DNA from: Pseudomonadota bacterium
GTDB taxonomy: Bacteria; Pseudomonadota; Gammaproteobacteria; Steroidobacterales; Steroidobacteraceae
Length of the DNA: 64,000 bases
Direction of reading: 5' to 3'
Assembly (NCBI GenBank): GCA_023423065.1
Contig: JAFAGC010000028.1
Span: 1-64,000 of the forward strand
In this document: positions 50,616 to 58,761 of the stretch, piece after piece
Layout: every line of letters begins with the position of its first letter
Position numbering within the stretch: the first letter of the stretch is position 1
Program-made: the position numbers and the translations under genes
Notes under the pieces: generated by a model
What the model was told of the DNA's origin: nothing
What the model saw: only the letters and a program-made list of their open reading frames with translations
The model's database searches: none

Positions 50616-51545
50616 TCAATGCCTCCACCACACCTGCAGCACGAGATTCCGCTCGATTCCCTTGTGGATCTCGGGTTCGAGCACCGCCTGGGTGATCGCG
50701 GTGCCGAGGTCGAAGGTGACGCTCCAGGGTAGATAGGTGACGCCGCACCCGAAGGTCACGGAAGGATCGCCGAAATGCTTGCCCCCACCGTTCGTCTCGG
50801 TGTTGCCCGCCAGATCGAAGCCCGGTCCGGTGATTCGGCCGGCCACGCCGCGGCGAGGCAAGGGCCAGGCGATCGTTGCGCGGGGCGTCAGGCGCCACAG
50901 GCCGGTCGACCAGGATTTTCCGATCTCCGCGAAAGGCGCGAAGTGGTTGTAAGTCGAGTCGAAGCTGATGGTTCCCGTGGCGCCGGCATCGGGGCCGTCC
51001 AGCACGCGGTAGTCGAGGGTGTAATCACTGAGTCTCACGGTCTGCCACAACAACCCGGCAGACCAGTCGAACGCGCCGATCCAGGATCGGTGTTGATGCC
51101 GTGATACCGCGAAGCCGAGTCCGGTGTCGCTCATGGAGCCATGCAGGCCGGTGAATTCCGCGGGCTCGGGTAACGCCAGCGGCGCGGTCGTGAATTCGAG
51201 ATCCAGCGGGCGGTGCTCGATCCCACTGGCGAGATCAAACTGGTCGCGAAACACGAAACCCGTGATACGCCAGTGGCCACGGGGCCAGGACACGCCGAGC
51301 GAGAGCATCGGTCCATCGAGCGCGAGCGTCTGGCTGCTCATCGTCGTGTAGCCGAGTCCGAAAAGGGTACTCGTGCGCGATTCGCCGCCGGACGTCAGCG
51401 GCAACGTCGCATAACGGTTGTCCATGGCGACTTCGGGCAGATGCTCCGCGACGAAAGAGATGTCTTCGGGATCGGCGCGCGCGGTCTGGGCGCCGCACAA
51501 GGCGGTAAAGATCACGAACACCCGTGCGCGGACGTGCGAATGCAT
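50616..51545 (-). CDS. Predicted outer-membrane beta-barrel protein
   Basis: The 309-residue protein has a short signal region (FVIFTALCGAQTARA) and alternating beta-strand sequence with aromatic belts (WRITGFVFRDQFDLASG, WSVTFDLGTAI, LVLQVWWRH at the end). The pattern is like the transporter-type barrels of the MetA-pathway/phenol-degradation family. A C-terminal aromatic-rich strand fits BAM recognition. The function is unknown. A family C-related repeat lies just upstream. Confidence 0.7.
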   Translation of the reverse strand: MHSHVRARVFVIFTALCGAQTARADPEDISFVAEHLPEVAMDNRYATLPLTSGGESRTSTLFGLGYTTMSSQTLALDGPMLSLGVSWPRGHWRITGFVFRDQFDLASGIEHRPLDLEFTTAPLALPEPAEFTGLHGSMSDTGLGFAVSRHQHRSWIGAFDWSAGLLWQTVRLSDYTLDYRVLDGPDAGATGTISFDSTYNHFAPFAEIGKSWSTGLWRLTPRATIAWPLPRRGVAGRITGPGFDLAGNTETNGGGKHFGDPSVTFGCGVTYLPWSVTFDLGTAITQAVLEPEIHKGIERNLVLQVWWRH

Positions 51546-51599
51546 GAGGCGCTCCGCCCAAAATCGCTTAGACGTAGCGGTGCGGCCGAGTCATGCGAA

Positions 51600-51680
51600 A
51601 AGGGGACAGACTTCGAGTCTGTCCCCCTCCGACGTTCCAGGACTGACCCCTTTTGCCAGCAAAAGGGGGCTGCCCCCCAA
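51600..51680. repeat. Composite palindromic repeat, family C related
   Basis: A perfect hairpin GGGGACAGACT-TCG-AGTCTGTCCCC occupies 51602-51626. A second hairpin, CCCCTTTTGCCAGCAAAAGG, begins at 51647, and a C-rich end (TGCCCCCCAA) reaches the TAA stop of the S9 peptidase gene at 51681-51683. Confidence 0.75.
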
Positions 51681-53711
51681 TTACTTCGGGGGTTCCAGGC
51701 CTGAGACGTACTGCGCCCCCTCGAGAACCTGGTGCGTCGAGCCTTCGAAGTCCTTGCCGGCGGGCTCGTAGCGGCCGCCGAGGCACTGGCTCAGGAATCC
51801 TTCGGCGATCGCGTAGAACGACGTGCGGTTCATCGGACGCGCGAAGCCGTGGCCTTCGTCCGGGTACAACACGTAGGTCACCGGGATGTTCTTCTCTTTC
51901 ATCGCCTTCACGATCTGGTCCGACTCCGCCTGCTTCACGCGCGGGTCGTTCGCGCCCTGCGCGATCAGCAGCGGCTTCTTGATCTTCGCGACGTGCGTGA
52001 GCGGCGAACGCTCGTGCAGCAGCGCCTTGCCCTCTTCCGTGCGCGGGTCGCCGACGCGTGAGGCGAACTCTTCGTAAAACGCCTTCCAGTACGGCGGGAT
52101 CGACGAGAGCAGCGTGTCGAGATTCGACGGGCCGACGATGTCGACGCCGCACGCGAACGTGTCGGGCGTGAAAGTCAGGCCGACGAGCGTCGCGTAGCCG
52201 CCGTACGAACCGCCGTAGATAGCCACCTTGTCCGCGGTCGTGACCTTCCGGTTCACGGCCCAATTGACGGCATCGATGAGGTCATCGTGCATCTTGCCCG
52301 CCCACTCCTTGTTGGACGCGTTCACGAATTCCTTGCCGAAGCCGGTCGAGCCGCGGTAGTTCACCGAGAGCGCGGCGTAGCCGCGGTTCGCGAGCCACTG
52401 ATGCTCGTTGTCGAAGCCGTAGGTATCGCGCGCCCACGGACCGCCGTGCACGTTGAGCACGAGCGGCACCGGCGCATCCGGAACGCCGTCGTTGTTCTTG
52501 TCCGAGCCGGGCGGCAGCGATAGATAGGACACGAGAGTCAGGCCGTCGCGCGCCTTGATCTCCACGGCCTGCATCGGCACCAGCGGCGAGCTGGCGAGCG
52601 CCGGGCGCTGGTCGAAGAGTTTCGTCACCGTGCCGGCCTGGCGGTCGTACAGCCACGTGGACGCCGGCTTGGTCGCGTCGTCGACTGCGATCGTCCAGAC
52701 CGAATCGTCGAGCGTGCGGTTCGCGACCCTGAAGCCGTCGCCGAGCTCCTTCGTCAGCAAATCGACGTCCTTCTGCACCGCCGGATCCAGCACGACGATT
52801 TCCGGCTTGAGGTAATCGACGATGAATCCCTGAACCTGGAGGGTCTTCGGATGCAGCCAGATCTGTTCGACGTCCGCCTTTTCGCTCGAGCCGAGCAGCG
52901 TCGCCTTGCCGGTTTCGAGGTCGACGCGCTCGAGCGCCGCCTTGTCGCGCCCGACGGAGGTCTGCACCAGCGCGGTCTTGCCGCTCTCATCCACGGCGAT
53001 CACGCCGGAGGTGATGGTGTCGGTCGCGGGAATCTTGAGCAGGCTCACCCACTTCTTGCCGACGCGACGGAAAATTTCCGAGCCCTCGGCATCGTTCTTC
53101 TGCGCGAGCTTCGGCTTCATGTCGAAGTCGAGGTAGTACTGCGCGAACTCCTGGTCGTTCTTCTCAACCAGCGTGCGCTTGCCGGTCGCGATCTCGATCT
53201 CGTAGAGATCGTGCCACTCGGGCACGCGGTCGTTGAGCGCGACGGCCACGACGCCGGGGCGCTTCCACGAAAGGTCGACGATCTCCGCGCGCACGCCCGC
53301 GAGGGGAGTCAGGTCCTTCTGCTCGCCGGTGGTCACGTCCACCGAATAGACACGCCAGTTCTCGTCACCGCCCTCGTCCTGGCGAAACAACACGTGTTTG
53401 CCGTCGAACGCCCACAGGTGCTGGCGGATGCCGCGCTTCTGATCGTTCGTGATGGGCTTCGCCTCATCGAGCTTGCCGCGCTCGGCCACCCATACGTTGA
53501 GCACGCCGTCGCGCGGGGCGATGAACGAGATGTATTTGCCATCCGGCGAAATGCGGCCCTGCGTCTTTTCCGGATTGCCGAACAGCGCGGAGCGCGGGAT
53601 CAGCGGGGCGCTCGAGACCGCGCTGGCGGCATCGACGGGCTTTTTCTCCGCGCAACCGAAAGTGCCGAAAGCAATGGCGGCCGTGAGGCCCACGACGAGA
53701 ATCTTTTTCAT
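51681..53711 (-). CDS. S9 family prolyl-oligopeptidase-type peptidase
   Basis: The product is 676 residues from ATG 53711. A signal region with a Cys (AFGTFGCAEK) suggests a lipoprotein or Sec substrate, though the lipobox is imperfect. A beta-propeller gate fills residues about 40-400 (GRISPDGKYISFIAPRDG, WAFDGKHVLFRQDEGGDEN). The C-terminal hydrolase has the nucleophile in YGGSYGGYA (about 502), the acid in QGANDPRV (about 589) and the His in PDEGHGF (about 620). It should cut short peptides in the periplasm. The stop abuts a repeat element. Confidence 0.9.
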   Translation of the reverse strand: MKKILVVGLTAAIAFGTFGCAEKKPVDAASAVSSAPLIPRSALFGNPEKTQGRISPDGKYISFIAPRDGVLNVWVAERGKLDEAKPITNDQKRGIRQHLWAFDGKHVLFRQDEGGDENWRVYSVDVTTGEQKDLTPLAGVRAEIVDLSWKRPGVVAVALNDRVPEWHDLYEIEIATGKRTLVEKNDQEFAQYYLDFDMKPKLAQKNDAEGSEIFRRVGKKWVSLLKIPATDTITSGVIAVDESGKTALVQTSVGRDKAALERVDLETGKATLLGSSEKADVEQIWLHPKTLQVQGFIVDYLKPEIVVLDPAVQKDVDLLTKELGDGFRVANRTLDDSVWTIAVDDATKPASTWLYDRQAGTVTKLFDQRPALASSPLVPMQAVEIKARDGLTLVSYLSLPPGSDKNNDGVPDAPVPLVLNVHGGPWARDTYGFDNEHQWLANRGYAALSVNYRGSTGFGKEFVNASNKEWAGKMHDDLIDAVNWAVNRKVTTADKVAIYGGSYGGYATLVGLTFTPDTFACGVDIVGPSNLDTLLSSIPPYWKAFYEEFASRVGDPRTEEGKALLHERSPLTHVAKIKKPLLIAQGANDPRVKQAESDQIVKAMKEKNIPVTYVLYPDEGHGFARPMNRTSFYAIAEGFLSQCLGGRYEPAGKDFEGSTHQVLEGAQYVSGLEPPK

Positions 53712-53945
53712 GTTGATTTTCCGGGCGGGCCCGGCCGAAGTTCCGATGGGCCGCATTCTATATAGAGAACCGGCCCCGGTGGCACGAACGGAGCGAATAA
53801 CGCGGGGAGCTGACCCGTTCTGTCGCCAAGGCGTTGCCCCGTTGGCAGGTCTATGTCTTTCGACGCCATTGAAGTGGGCTATGGCATCCTTGCGCCCACC
53901 CCGGCGGGAACCGGGCACCCTTCACCACCATGGAAGCTCGCCTGA

Positions 53946-55070
53946 ATGAACCTCGCGCACGCGCGGCTCGTCGCCGCGATCCTCACCGTATTCGGAATCA
54001 CGACGCCCAGCATGGCTGACAAATCACGGCTCTACATCGCCTCCCAGGATCCGCAGAAGATGGGCATCGCCCTCGCGGAATTCGATTCCGAAACCGGCAC
54101 GTTGTCCGCGCCGCGGCTGATCGCGGAGACGTCCACTCCCGCGCACTTCGAGATCACCCGGGACGGGACGCACCTCTACATGTGCAATTCGGGCACGCCC
54201 GGTGGCGTCAGCGCATTCGAGGTCGATCGCCAGACCGGCGCGCTGAAGTTCCTCAACTACAAGGAATCGAAGGGTCGCGGCCCCAGCTACGTGAGCGTGG
54301 ACGGCACCGGCCGCTACGTGCTCGACGCGAATTACGGCGGCGGGTACGTCGAGGTGCTGTCGCTCGCGCAGGACGGCTCGCTCGATGCGCAGACCGCATT
54401 CGTCGAGCACACGGGATCGAGCGTGCATCCGCAGCGGCAGACCAAGCCGTATGCGCACTGGTTCCGCACGGATCCCTCGAACAAGTTCGCGTTGGCGGCG
54501 GACCTCGGCACCGACGAGATCGTCGTCTACCGATTCGATGAAACCACCGGAAAGATCACGCTCGGCGACGGCGCGAAAGGCAAGGTGCCGCCGGGCATGG
54601 GTCCACGCCATCTCGTGTTCCATCCCAACGGCAAGTGGGTGTATGTCATCGCGGAGATGGGCAACGAGGTGATGGCGTTCAACTGGGACGGCAGGAAGGG
54701 TTCGCTCTCGCAGTTCCAGTCGGCGAAGACGCTCGCGGAGGATTTCAGCGGGCAGAACACGGCGGCCGAGATCGCGATCCACGCCAATGGGAAATATCTC
54801 TACGCCTCGAATCGCGGCGAGGACAGCGTCGTCGTCTACGCGATCGACGAGAAGTCGGGCGAGCTTTCGTTCCGGCAGCGTGTTCCCTCGCGCGGCAAGA
54901 CACCGCGGTATTTCACGTTCGATCCGACTGACAAGTGGCTCGTCGTGAGCAACCAGGAGAGCGCCAGCGTCGTGGTTTTCTCGGTGAACCCGCAGACCGG
55001 CGAACTCGCGCCTGTTGGCGAGCCCGTGACGGTCAACAAGCCCATGGCCGTGGTGTTTGCACCGCAATAA
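53946..55070 (+). CDS. Secreted lactonase-type seven-bladed propeller
   Basis: The 374-residue protein has a Sec signal (AAILTVFGITTPSMA) and the 6-phosphogluconolactonase/YkgB-like propeller pattern repeated through its length: FDSETGTLSAPRL, VDRQTGALKFLNY, FDETTGKITLGDG, IDEKSGELSFRQR, VNPQTGELAPVG. Being exported, it is unlikely to serve the pentose phosphate pathway; related exported proteins hydrolyse lactones of sugars. It is divergent from the S9 peptidase gene with about 230 bases between. Confidence 0.87.
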   Translation: MNLAHARLVAAILTVFGITTPSMADKSRLYIASQDPQKMGIALAEFDSETGTLSAPRLIAETSTPAHFEITRDGTHLYMCNSGTPGGVSAFEVDRQTGALKFLNYKESKGRGPSYVSVDGTGRYVLDANYGGGYVEVLSLAQDGSLDAQTAFVEHTGSSVHPQRQTKPYAHWFRTDPSNKFALAADLGTDEIVVYRFDETTGKITLGDGAKGKVPPGMGPRHLVFHPNGKWVYVIAEMGNEVMAFNWDGRKGSLSQFQSAKTLAEDFSGQNTAAEIAIHANGKYLYASNRGEDSVVVYAIDEKSGELSFRQRVPSRGKTPRYFTFDPTDKWLVVSNQESASVVVFSVNPQTGELAPVGEPVTVNKPMAVVFAPQ

Positions 55071-55223
55071 CGCAGTGCGGCGAGCCGCCGGTGTTTGTTA
55101 GGGGCGACAGCGTCTCCGATCGGCTACGTGTCACCGGCGCGCACGGAAATCGGGGCGCTGCCGCGTCTGGAAGGTGACCCCGAACCCTCGGTATCCGCCT
55201 CGCCGGCTCACTATTCTGCGAAG

Positions 55224-55580
55224 ATGAACGAAACCCACGATCCGGCGTTGCAGGCGGACGCGAGGCGCGATGAACTCATTTCGCTGTTTCTCGTTCGCAC
55301 GGTCAACGACGTCGAGCAAATGCGGCGCAACGTGCCATCTCTCATCTCGGGTGACGACGCCGCGTGGCGGCACCTGCGCTTCTGCGCGCAGCGCATCCGC
55401 GGCACCGCGCATGGGCTGGACCTGGGAGTATTGAGCGCCTGCGCGCGCGAACTCGAACAACTCGCCGAAGAACGCTTCGCGCGCGCCAGGATCGACGAGC
55501 AATTCCTGCTGAGCGTAACCAGCGCCATCGAGATGGTGGCCATCGAGCTCAACGGGATCAGGCGATTCGAAGCATCCTGA
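55224..55580 (+). CDS. Hpt-like protein lacking the phosphorylatable His
   Basis: The product is 118 residues from ATG 55224 (the frame is open further upstream but without a ribosome site). The helical pattern HLRFCAQRIRGTAHGLDLG resembles the histidine phosphotransfer motif HxLKGxxxxLG, but the phospho-His position is Gln (AQRIRG). The rest is a four-helix-type domain (SACARELEQLAEERFA). It may be a pseudo-Hpt that binds a response regulator or kinase without transferring phosphate. It overlaps the convergent gene by 23 bases. Confidence 0.6.
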   Translation: MNETHDPALQADARRDELISLFLVRTVNDVEQMRRNVPSLISGDDAAWRHLRFCAQRIRGTAHGLDLGVLSACARELEQLAEERFARARIDEQFLLSVTSAIEMVAIELNGIRRFEAS

Positions 55581-56154
55581 GAATCGGCTCGTACAACAGC
55601 GACATGCCCTGCAACGCGCACAGGGTCGCCACCAGCGATAGCTCGATGCCATGCCGGGCACGCAGGTCGTTGATGCGGAACACGTCGCCGACCATGCGAT
55701 GCGCGAATGCCGGTGACAATCGTTTGCCGAGCCGGGCGCGATCGGACGTCGGAATCGCGAGCGACTCGAGCAGCGCGCTCACGATGTTCACCGCCGTCTT
55801 GACCTGGCTAGTCGGGTTGCGCCCGTTGAGATAGTGCTGGGAGCGCGTCGCGATGTACCTTGCGGTGTCCGCGTCCGCGGCGCAGTGTTTCGACCAGAAC
55901 GGCAGCAGCACGTCGTGGATCAGCGGTTGCAGCCGTTCGCGCTCGACATGCGACAGCGTGGATGCCTCCAGCGAGGCGATCATCGCCGCGGAAACGGCGG
56001 CGCAGATTTCCCGGCGGCGCACGGGTGCGTCGCCCGGCGCCTGCGCGTCGTAACGCGAAAGAATCGCCACCACGTCATCGATGAATTCGCTGAGGCTCAC
56101 TCCGAATTCGCGAGCGAGCCTGCTCGCGGGAATACCCCGTCTCTTCCCTGGCAT
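55558..56154 (-). CDS. Helical cytosolic protein of unknown function
   Basis: The 198-residue protein is rich in helices, begins with an HTH-like stretch (GIPASRLAREFGVSLSEFID) and contains AAVSAAMIASLEASTLSHVE and RYIATRSQHYLNGRNPTSQV. No membrane segment is clear. I do not recognise the family. It is a single gene convergent with and overlapping the pseudo-Hpt gene. The first ATG (56154) has a modest CAGGGAAGAG region upstream. Confidence 0.6.
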   Translation of the reverse strand: MPGKRRGIPASRLAREFGVSLSEFIDDVVAILSRYDAQAPGDAPVRRREICAAVSAAMIASLEASTLSHVERERLQPLIHDVLLPFWSKHCAADADTARYIATRSQHYLNGRNPTSQVKTAVNIVSALLESLAIPTSDRARLGKRLSPAFAHRMVGDVFRINDLRARHGIELSLVATLCALQGMSLLYEPILRMLRIA

Positions 56155-56348
56155 CGACTGATCCCTGATCTCAGTACCTGCGAAGGCAGTATGCCTTTTC
56201 GCACTGCGCGATTCGAACTTCGCGCCCGCGGCGCGCCCCCGTCGAACCTGGCGCCATGCTAAGTCATGGCGCGCGCGAATCGGTGCGCCGCGCGAATATA
56301 TGCGGCGAATGCCTACAAACCATTTTCTGGACTCGTGTTGGCGCGCGA

Positions 56349-57053
56349 TCAGGCGAAGGCCGGGAAATACTCGCGCATCATCCGGTCGCGATATGTCACG
56401 AGGTTCGAGAATCGTTTCGCCTCGGCTTGCAGCGGCGATTCGAACACCGGCGTGAGCGTGCCGGCGAGGAACGCGAACACGGTGGCATCAGCGCCGCAGG
56501 GTTCGGCGCCGAGGAAATACTCGTTGTCGCCGAGGATCTGGGACAGCGATGCGAGGGCGCGCGCGGCGATCGCGGTCTTTTCGGCATCGGTGTGGCGGCC
56601 GAGGCCGTGTCCGTGCAGCCTGCGGCGGATGTCCCTGCGCACGAATGACTCGGCGAGCGGACGAATGAACGCCGGCGCGCGCTTGAAGAACTGCTTCGGC
56701 CCGCGCTCGAAGTTGGCGTCGTCCAGCCAGCGCCAGTGGACCATCAGCCAGTAGAAGTGATCCTCGAGCATCTTGTCGACGGCCCACGCGACGCCGCGCT
56801 CGCGCGTCGGGAGCGCACGGTCGAAGTCGATGCCGTGTTCGTTCTCGAGGTGCATGCGGATCAGCGTGGAGTCCGCGACGATCGTTCCCTCGTCTTCGAT
56901 GTAGGGTAGTTTGCCCTTGGGCGCGCCCTTCAATCCGCGCGTGGTCGTCCGGTACGGCAGGCCGGATAACTTGAGCAGCATCTCGCCCTTCATGACGAAG
57001 GGGCTGGGATCCGGCAATCCGAAATGCGGCCCGAAGGTGTACAGCGTGATCAT
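56349..57053 (-). CDS. Glutathione S-transferase family protein
   Basis: The product is 234 residues from ATG 57053. The thioredoxin-like N-terminal domain has LYTFGPHFGLPDPSPFVMKG, KLPYIEDEGTIVADSTLI (with the cis-Pro and the glutathione-contact Asp-Ser), then an all-helical C-terminal domain with GAEPCGADATVFAFLAG. It fits the FAXC/metaxin-like GST branch because of the wide helical insertion. It lies 2 bases after the YggU gene stop, so they form an operon. Confidence 0.87.
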   Translation of the reverse strand: MITLYTFGPHFGLPDPSPFVMKGEMLLKLSGLPYRTTTRGLKGAPKGKLPYIEDEGTIVADSTLIRMHLENEHGIDFDRALPTRERGVAWAVDKMLEDHFYWLMVHWRWLDDANFERGPKQFFKRAPAFIRPLAESFVRRDIRRRLHGHGLGRHTDAEKTAIAARALASLSQILGDNEYFLGAEPCGADATVFAFLAGTLTPVFESPLQAEAKRFSNLVTYRDRMMREYFPAFA

Positions 57054-57055
57054 CG

Positions 57056-57280
57056 TCAATCCTCGATCTGGACCCGTTTCAGCCGGCCCGACAAACCGCT
57101 GCGGATGGTGACCTGCGCCTTGCGCACGCCGAAATGACGCGCCACGAGCTCGATGACCGCGGCGTTCGCCTTGCCGTCGACCGGCGGCGCCTTCACGCGG
57201 GCGATCCAACTACCGTCCGGCTGCTCGACGAGGGACGCCTCGCGCGAGCCGGGTTTCACCTTGAGCTGCAGTGTTCTCAT
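57056..57280 (-). CDS. yggU: YggU/DUF167 family protein
   Basis: The 74-residue protein has the whole DUF167 pattern: LQLKVKPGSRE, WIARVKAPPVDGKANAAVIE, and IRSGLSGRLKRVQIE. It is a small alpha/beta fold conserved in bacteria and eukaryotes, with no known reaction. It is the first gene of a two-gene operon with the GST. Confidence 0.93.
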   Translation of the reverse strand: MRTLQLKVKPGSREASLVEQPDGSWIARVKAPPVDGKANAAVIELVARHFGVRKAQVTIRSGLSGRLKRVQIED

Positions 57281-57464
57281 TCAGGGCATCTCGCAGGCGC
57301 GATTATGCGGTAAACGCTGTCAATTGCCGCCCATTGCTCCAAGTCCGGGCGACACCGCGTTGCGGACGGTCACGCGCGGTGCGTGCGGCGCGCGTGCGCA
57401 CCTTGAACCGGCGATTTCCGCTGGCACAGCGCTTGCTCCGCCTTGTTCGTGCGCGGAGAAATGC

Positions 57465-57860
57465 ATGACGCAAGACGACATCGTGTTAGTCCAGGAAAGC
57501 TGGCGGAAGGCGCTTGGGAACAAGGACTCTGTTGCGGCGACCTTCTATCCCAAACTTTTCGAGCTCGACGCGACGCTGCGGCCCCTGTTCGAGGCTGACG
57601 CGCGTGAAAACGGGCGCAAGCTGGTCCGCCTCATCACCACGGTGGTGAGAGGCCTGGACAAGGTCGAATTCTTGTTACCGGCCGTGCGGGAGTTCGGACG
57701 GCGGCAATCGAAGATTGGCATCCGGGAAAACCACCACAGTGTTGTCGCGACCGCGCTGCTGTGGTCTCTCGAACAGACGCTGAATGGCGAGTTCACCCCG
57801 CAGGTGAAGACCGCGTGGATCGTCACTTATGGCGTGCTCTCGCAAACCATGCGCACTTAA
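57465..57860 (+). CDS. Single-domain globin
   Basis: The product is 131 residues from ATG 57465 with a GGAGA site six bases upstream. The globin pattern is VQESWRKAL at helix A, FYPKLFELDATLRPLF at B-C, and a proximal His in IRENHHSVVATALLWSLE (helix F). It resembles bacterial hemoglobin-like proteins without a reductase domain, which bind oxygen or nitric oxide. Its stop lies at the left end of a REP element, which then ends exactly at the next gene's stop. Confidence 0.87.
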   Translation: MTQDDIVLVQESWRKALGNKDSVAATFYPKLFELDATLRPLFEADARENGRKLVRLITTVVRGLDKVEFLLPAVREFGRRQSKIGIRENHHSVVATALLWSLEQTLNGEFTPQVKTAWIVTYGVLSQTMRT

Positions 57861-57971
57861 TGGGGACATTCTCCGTTTCCTAGCAAACGGGGACAGACCT
57901 CAGTGACGCTCGCACGATCGCGCTGTTCGCAACCTGTCCCCGTTTGCTAGGAAACGAGGAATGTCCCCATT
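57859..57971. repeat. Complete REP family C inverted repeat between two stop codons
   Basis: The left arm (57859-57896) and right arm (57934-57971) are 38 bases each and complementary with two mismatches. The left arm overlaps the TAA of the globin gene and the right arm ends at the base before the stop of the convergent gene (57972). It is the best-preserved copy of this family in the window. Confidence 0.92.
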
Positions 57972-58640
57972 TCAGACCAATCGAGCGGCGCCGGCTTCCA
58001 GCAACGCGTGGGCAGCATCGGCGAAGGTGCGTCCGAGGTCGCGGTCCATCGCAACCACGGACGCTTGCTGAAACTGTGTGCCCAGCACGACGAGGTCCGC
58101 GCCTGTCAGGAATTCGCTGAACCAGGGGGGCGCGGGCCACGGATACGGCCAGTGAATGCGTAGCCCGCTGTCGCACACATCGTCGACGAAACGCGCGACG
58201 TGAGCGGCGACGATCGCGTGTCCGGGCTCGCCGCCCGGGCGCGGGATCAGGTCGGCCAGTTCTCCCACGTTCGCCATGCGCTCGGTGAATTCGAGGATCA
58301 CCGCGGCCAGGAACGCCGGCCGGGGCGGCAGCGGCTGCGGATTCAGCGCGACCAGCGTGGCCGGATCTCCGCCGATCACCTCCCAGATCTCGGGATGTTT
58401 CTCCGCGATGACCCGCCAAAGATGCGCGCCGCCCGCGTTTCCGAGCACGGACCGTTCGAGCGCCCTGCGGATGTAGCGGTCCAGCGGCCCTGCCGCACCG
58501 CGACTCTCGTTCGGCGGATACCCGGTCGTGAGCTGGCTAACTAACGCAGCCAGCGCCCGGGCGGACAGGTACTTCTGCCGGTACAGTGTCCGGGGCTCCG
58601 GCGGCTCGGGCGCGACACTGAGGTGCGCATTGGATTGCAT
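57972..58640 (-). CDS. NPQPLPP-motif hypothetical protein
   Basis: The product is 222 residues from ATG 58640 with a very good GGGAGG site. It is soluble, and its most striking stretch is VALNPQPLPPRPAFL (about residues 97-111), a Pro-rich motif that recurs in a group of uncharacterised bacterial proteins. The remainder is helical. It is cytosolic, with no catalytic motif. The stop is fused to the REP element. Confidence 0.75.
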   Translation of the reverse strand: MQSNAHLSVAPEPPEPRTLYRQKYLSARALAALVSQLTTGYPPNESRGAAGPLDRYIRRALERSVLGNAGGAHLWRVIAEKHPEIWEVIGGDPATLVALNPQPLPPRPAFLAAVILEFTERMANVGELADLIPRPGGEPGHAIVAAHVARFVDDVCDSGLRIHWPYPWPAPPWFSEFLTGADLVVLGTQFQQASVVAMDRDLGRTFADAAHALLEAGAARLV

Positions 58641-58761
58641 GGTGGCCTCCCGTTTTCTCGAAAGGCGGGCAGATTCCACGTTCTGGTAACTTTCACGCGA
58701 TGGACGGCGGCTGATTCAGGGCTGATTTGTCTATGATTCAGCACCCGGGGACGAGGCGAGC

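Noticed and set aside
55095..55223. Longer N-terminus for the pseudo-Hpt protein
   Set aside because: The extra 43 residues are low-complexity, have no ribosome site, and the ATG at 55224 begins a typical soluble protein.
1578..58000. Dispersed palindromes considered as a CRISPR array
   Set aside because: Copies are kilobases apart, inverted rather than direct, and without regular spacers or cas genes.
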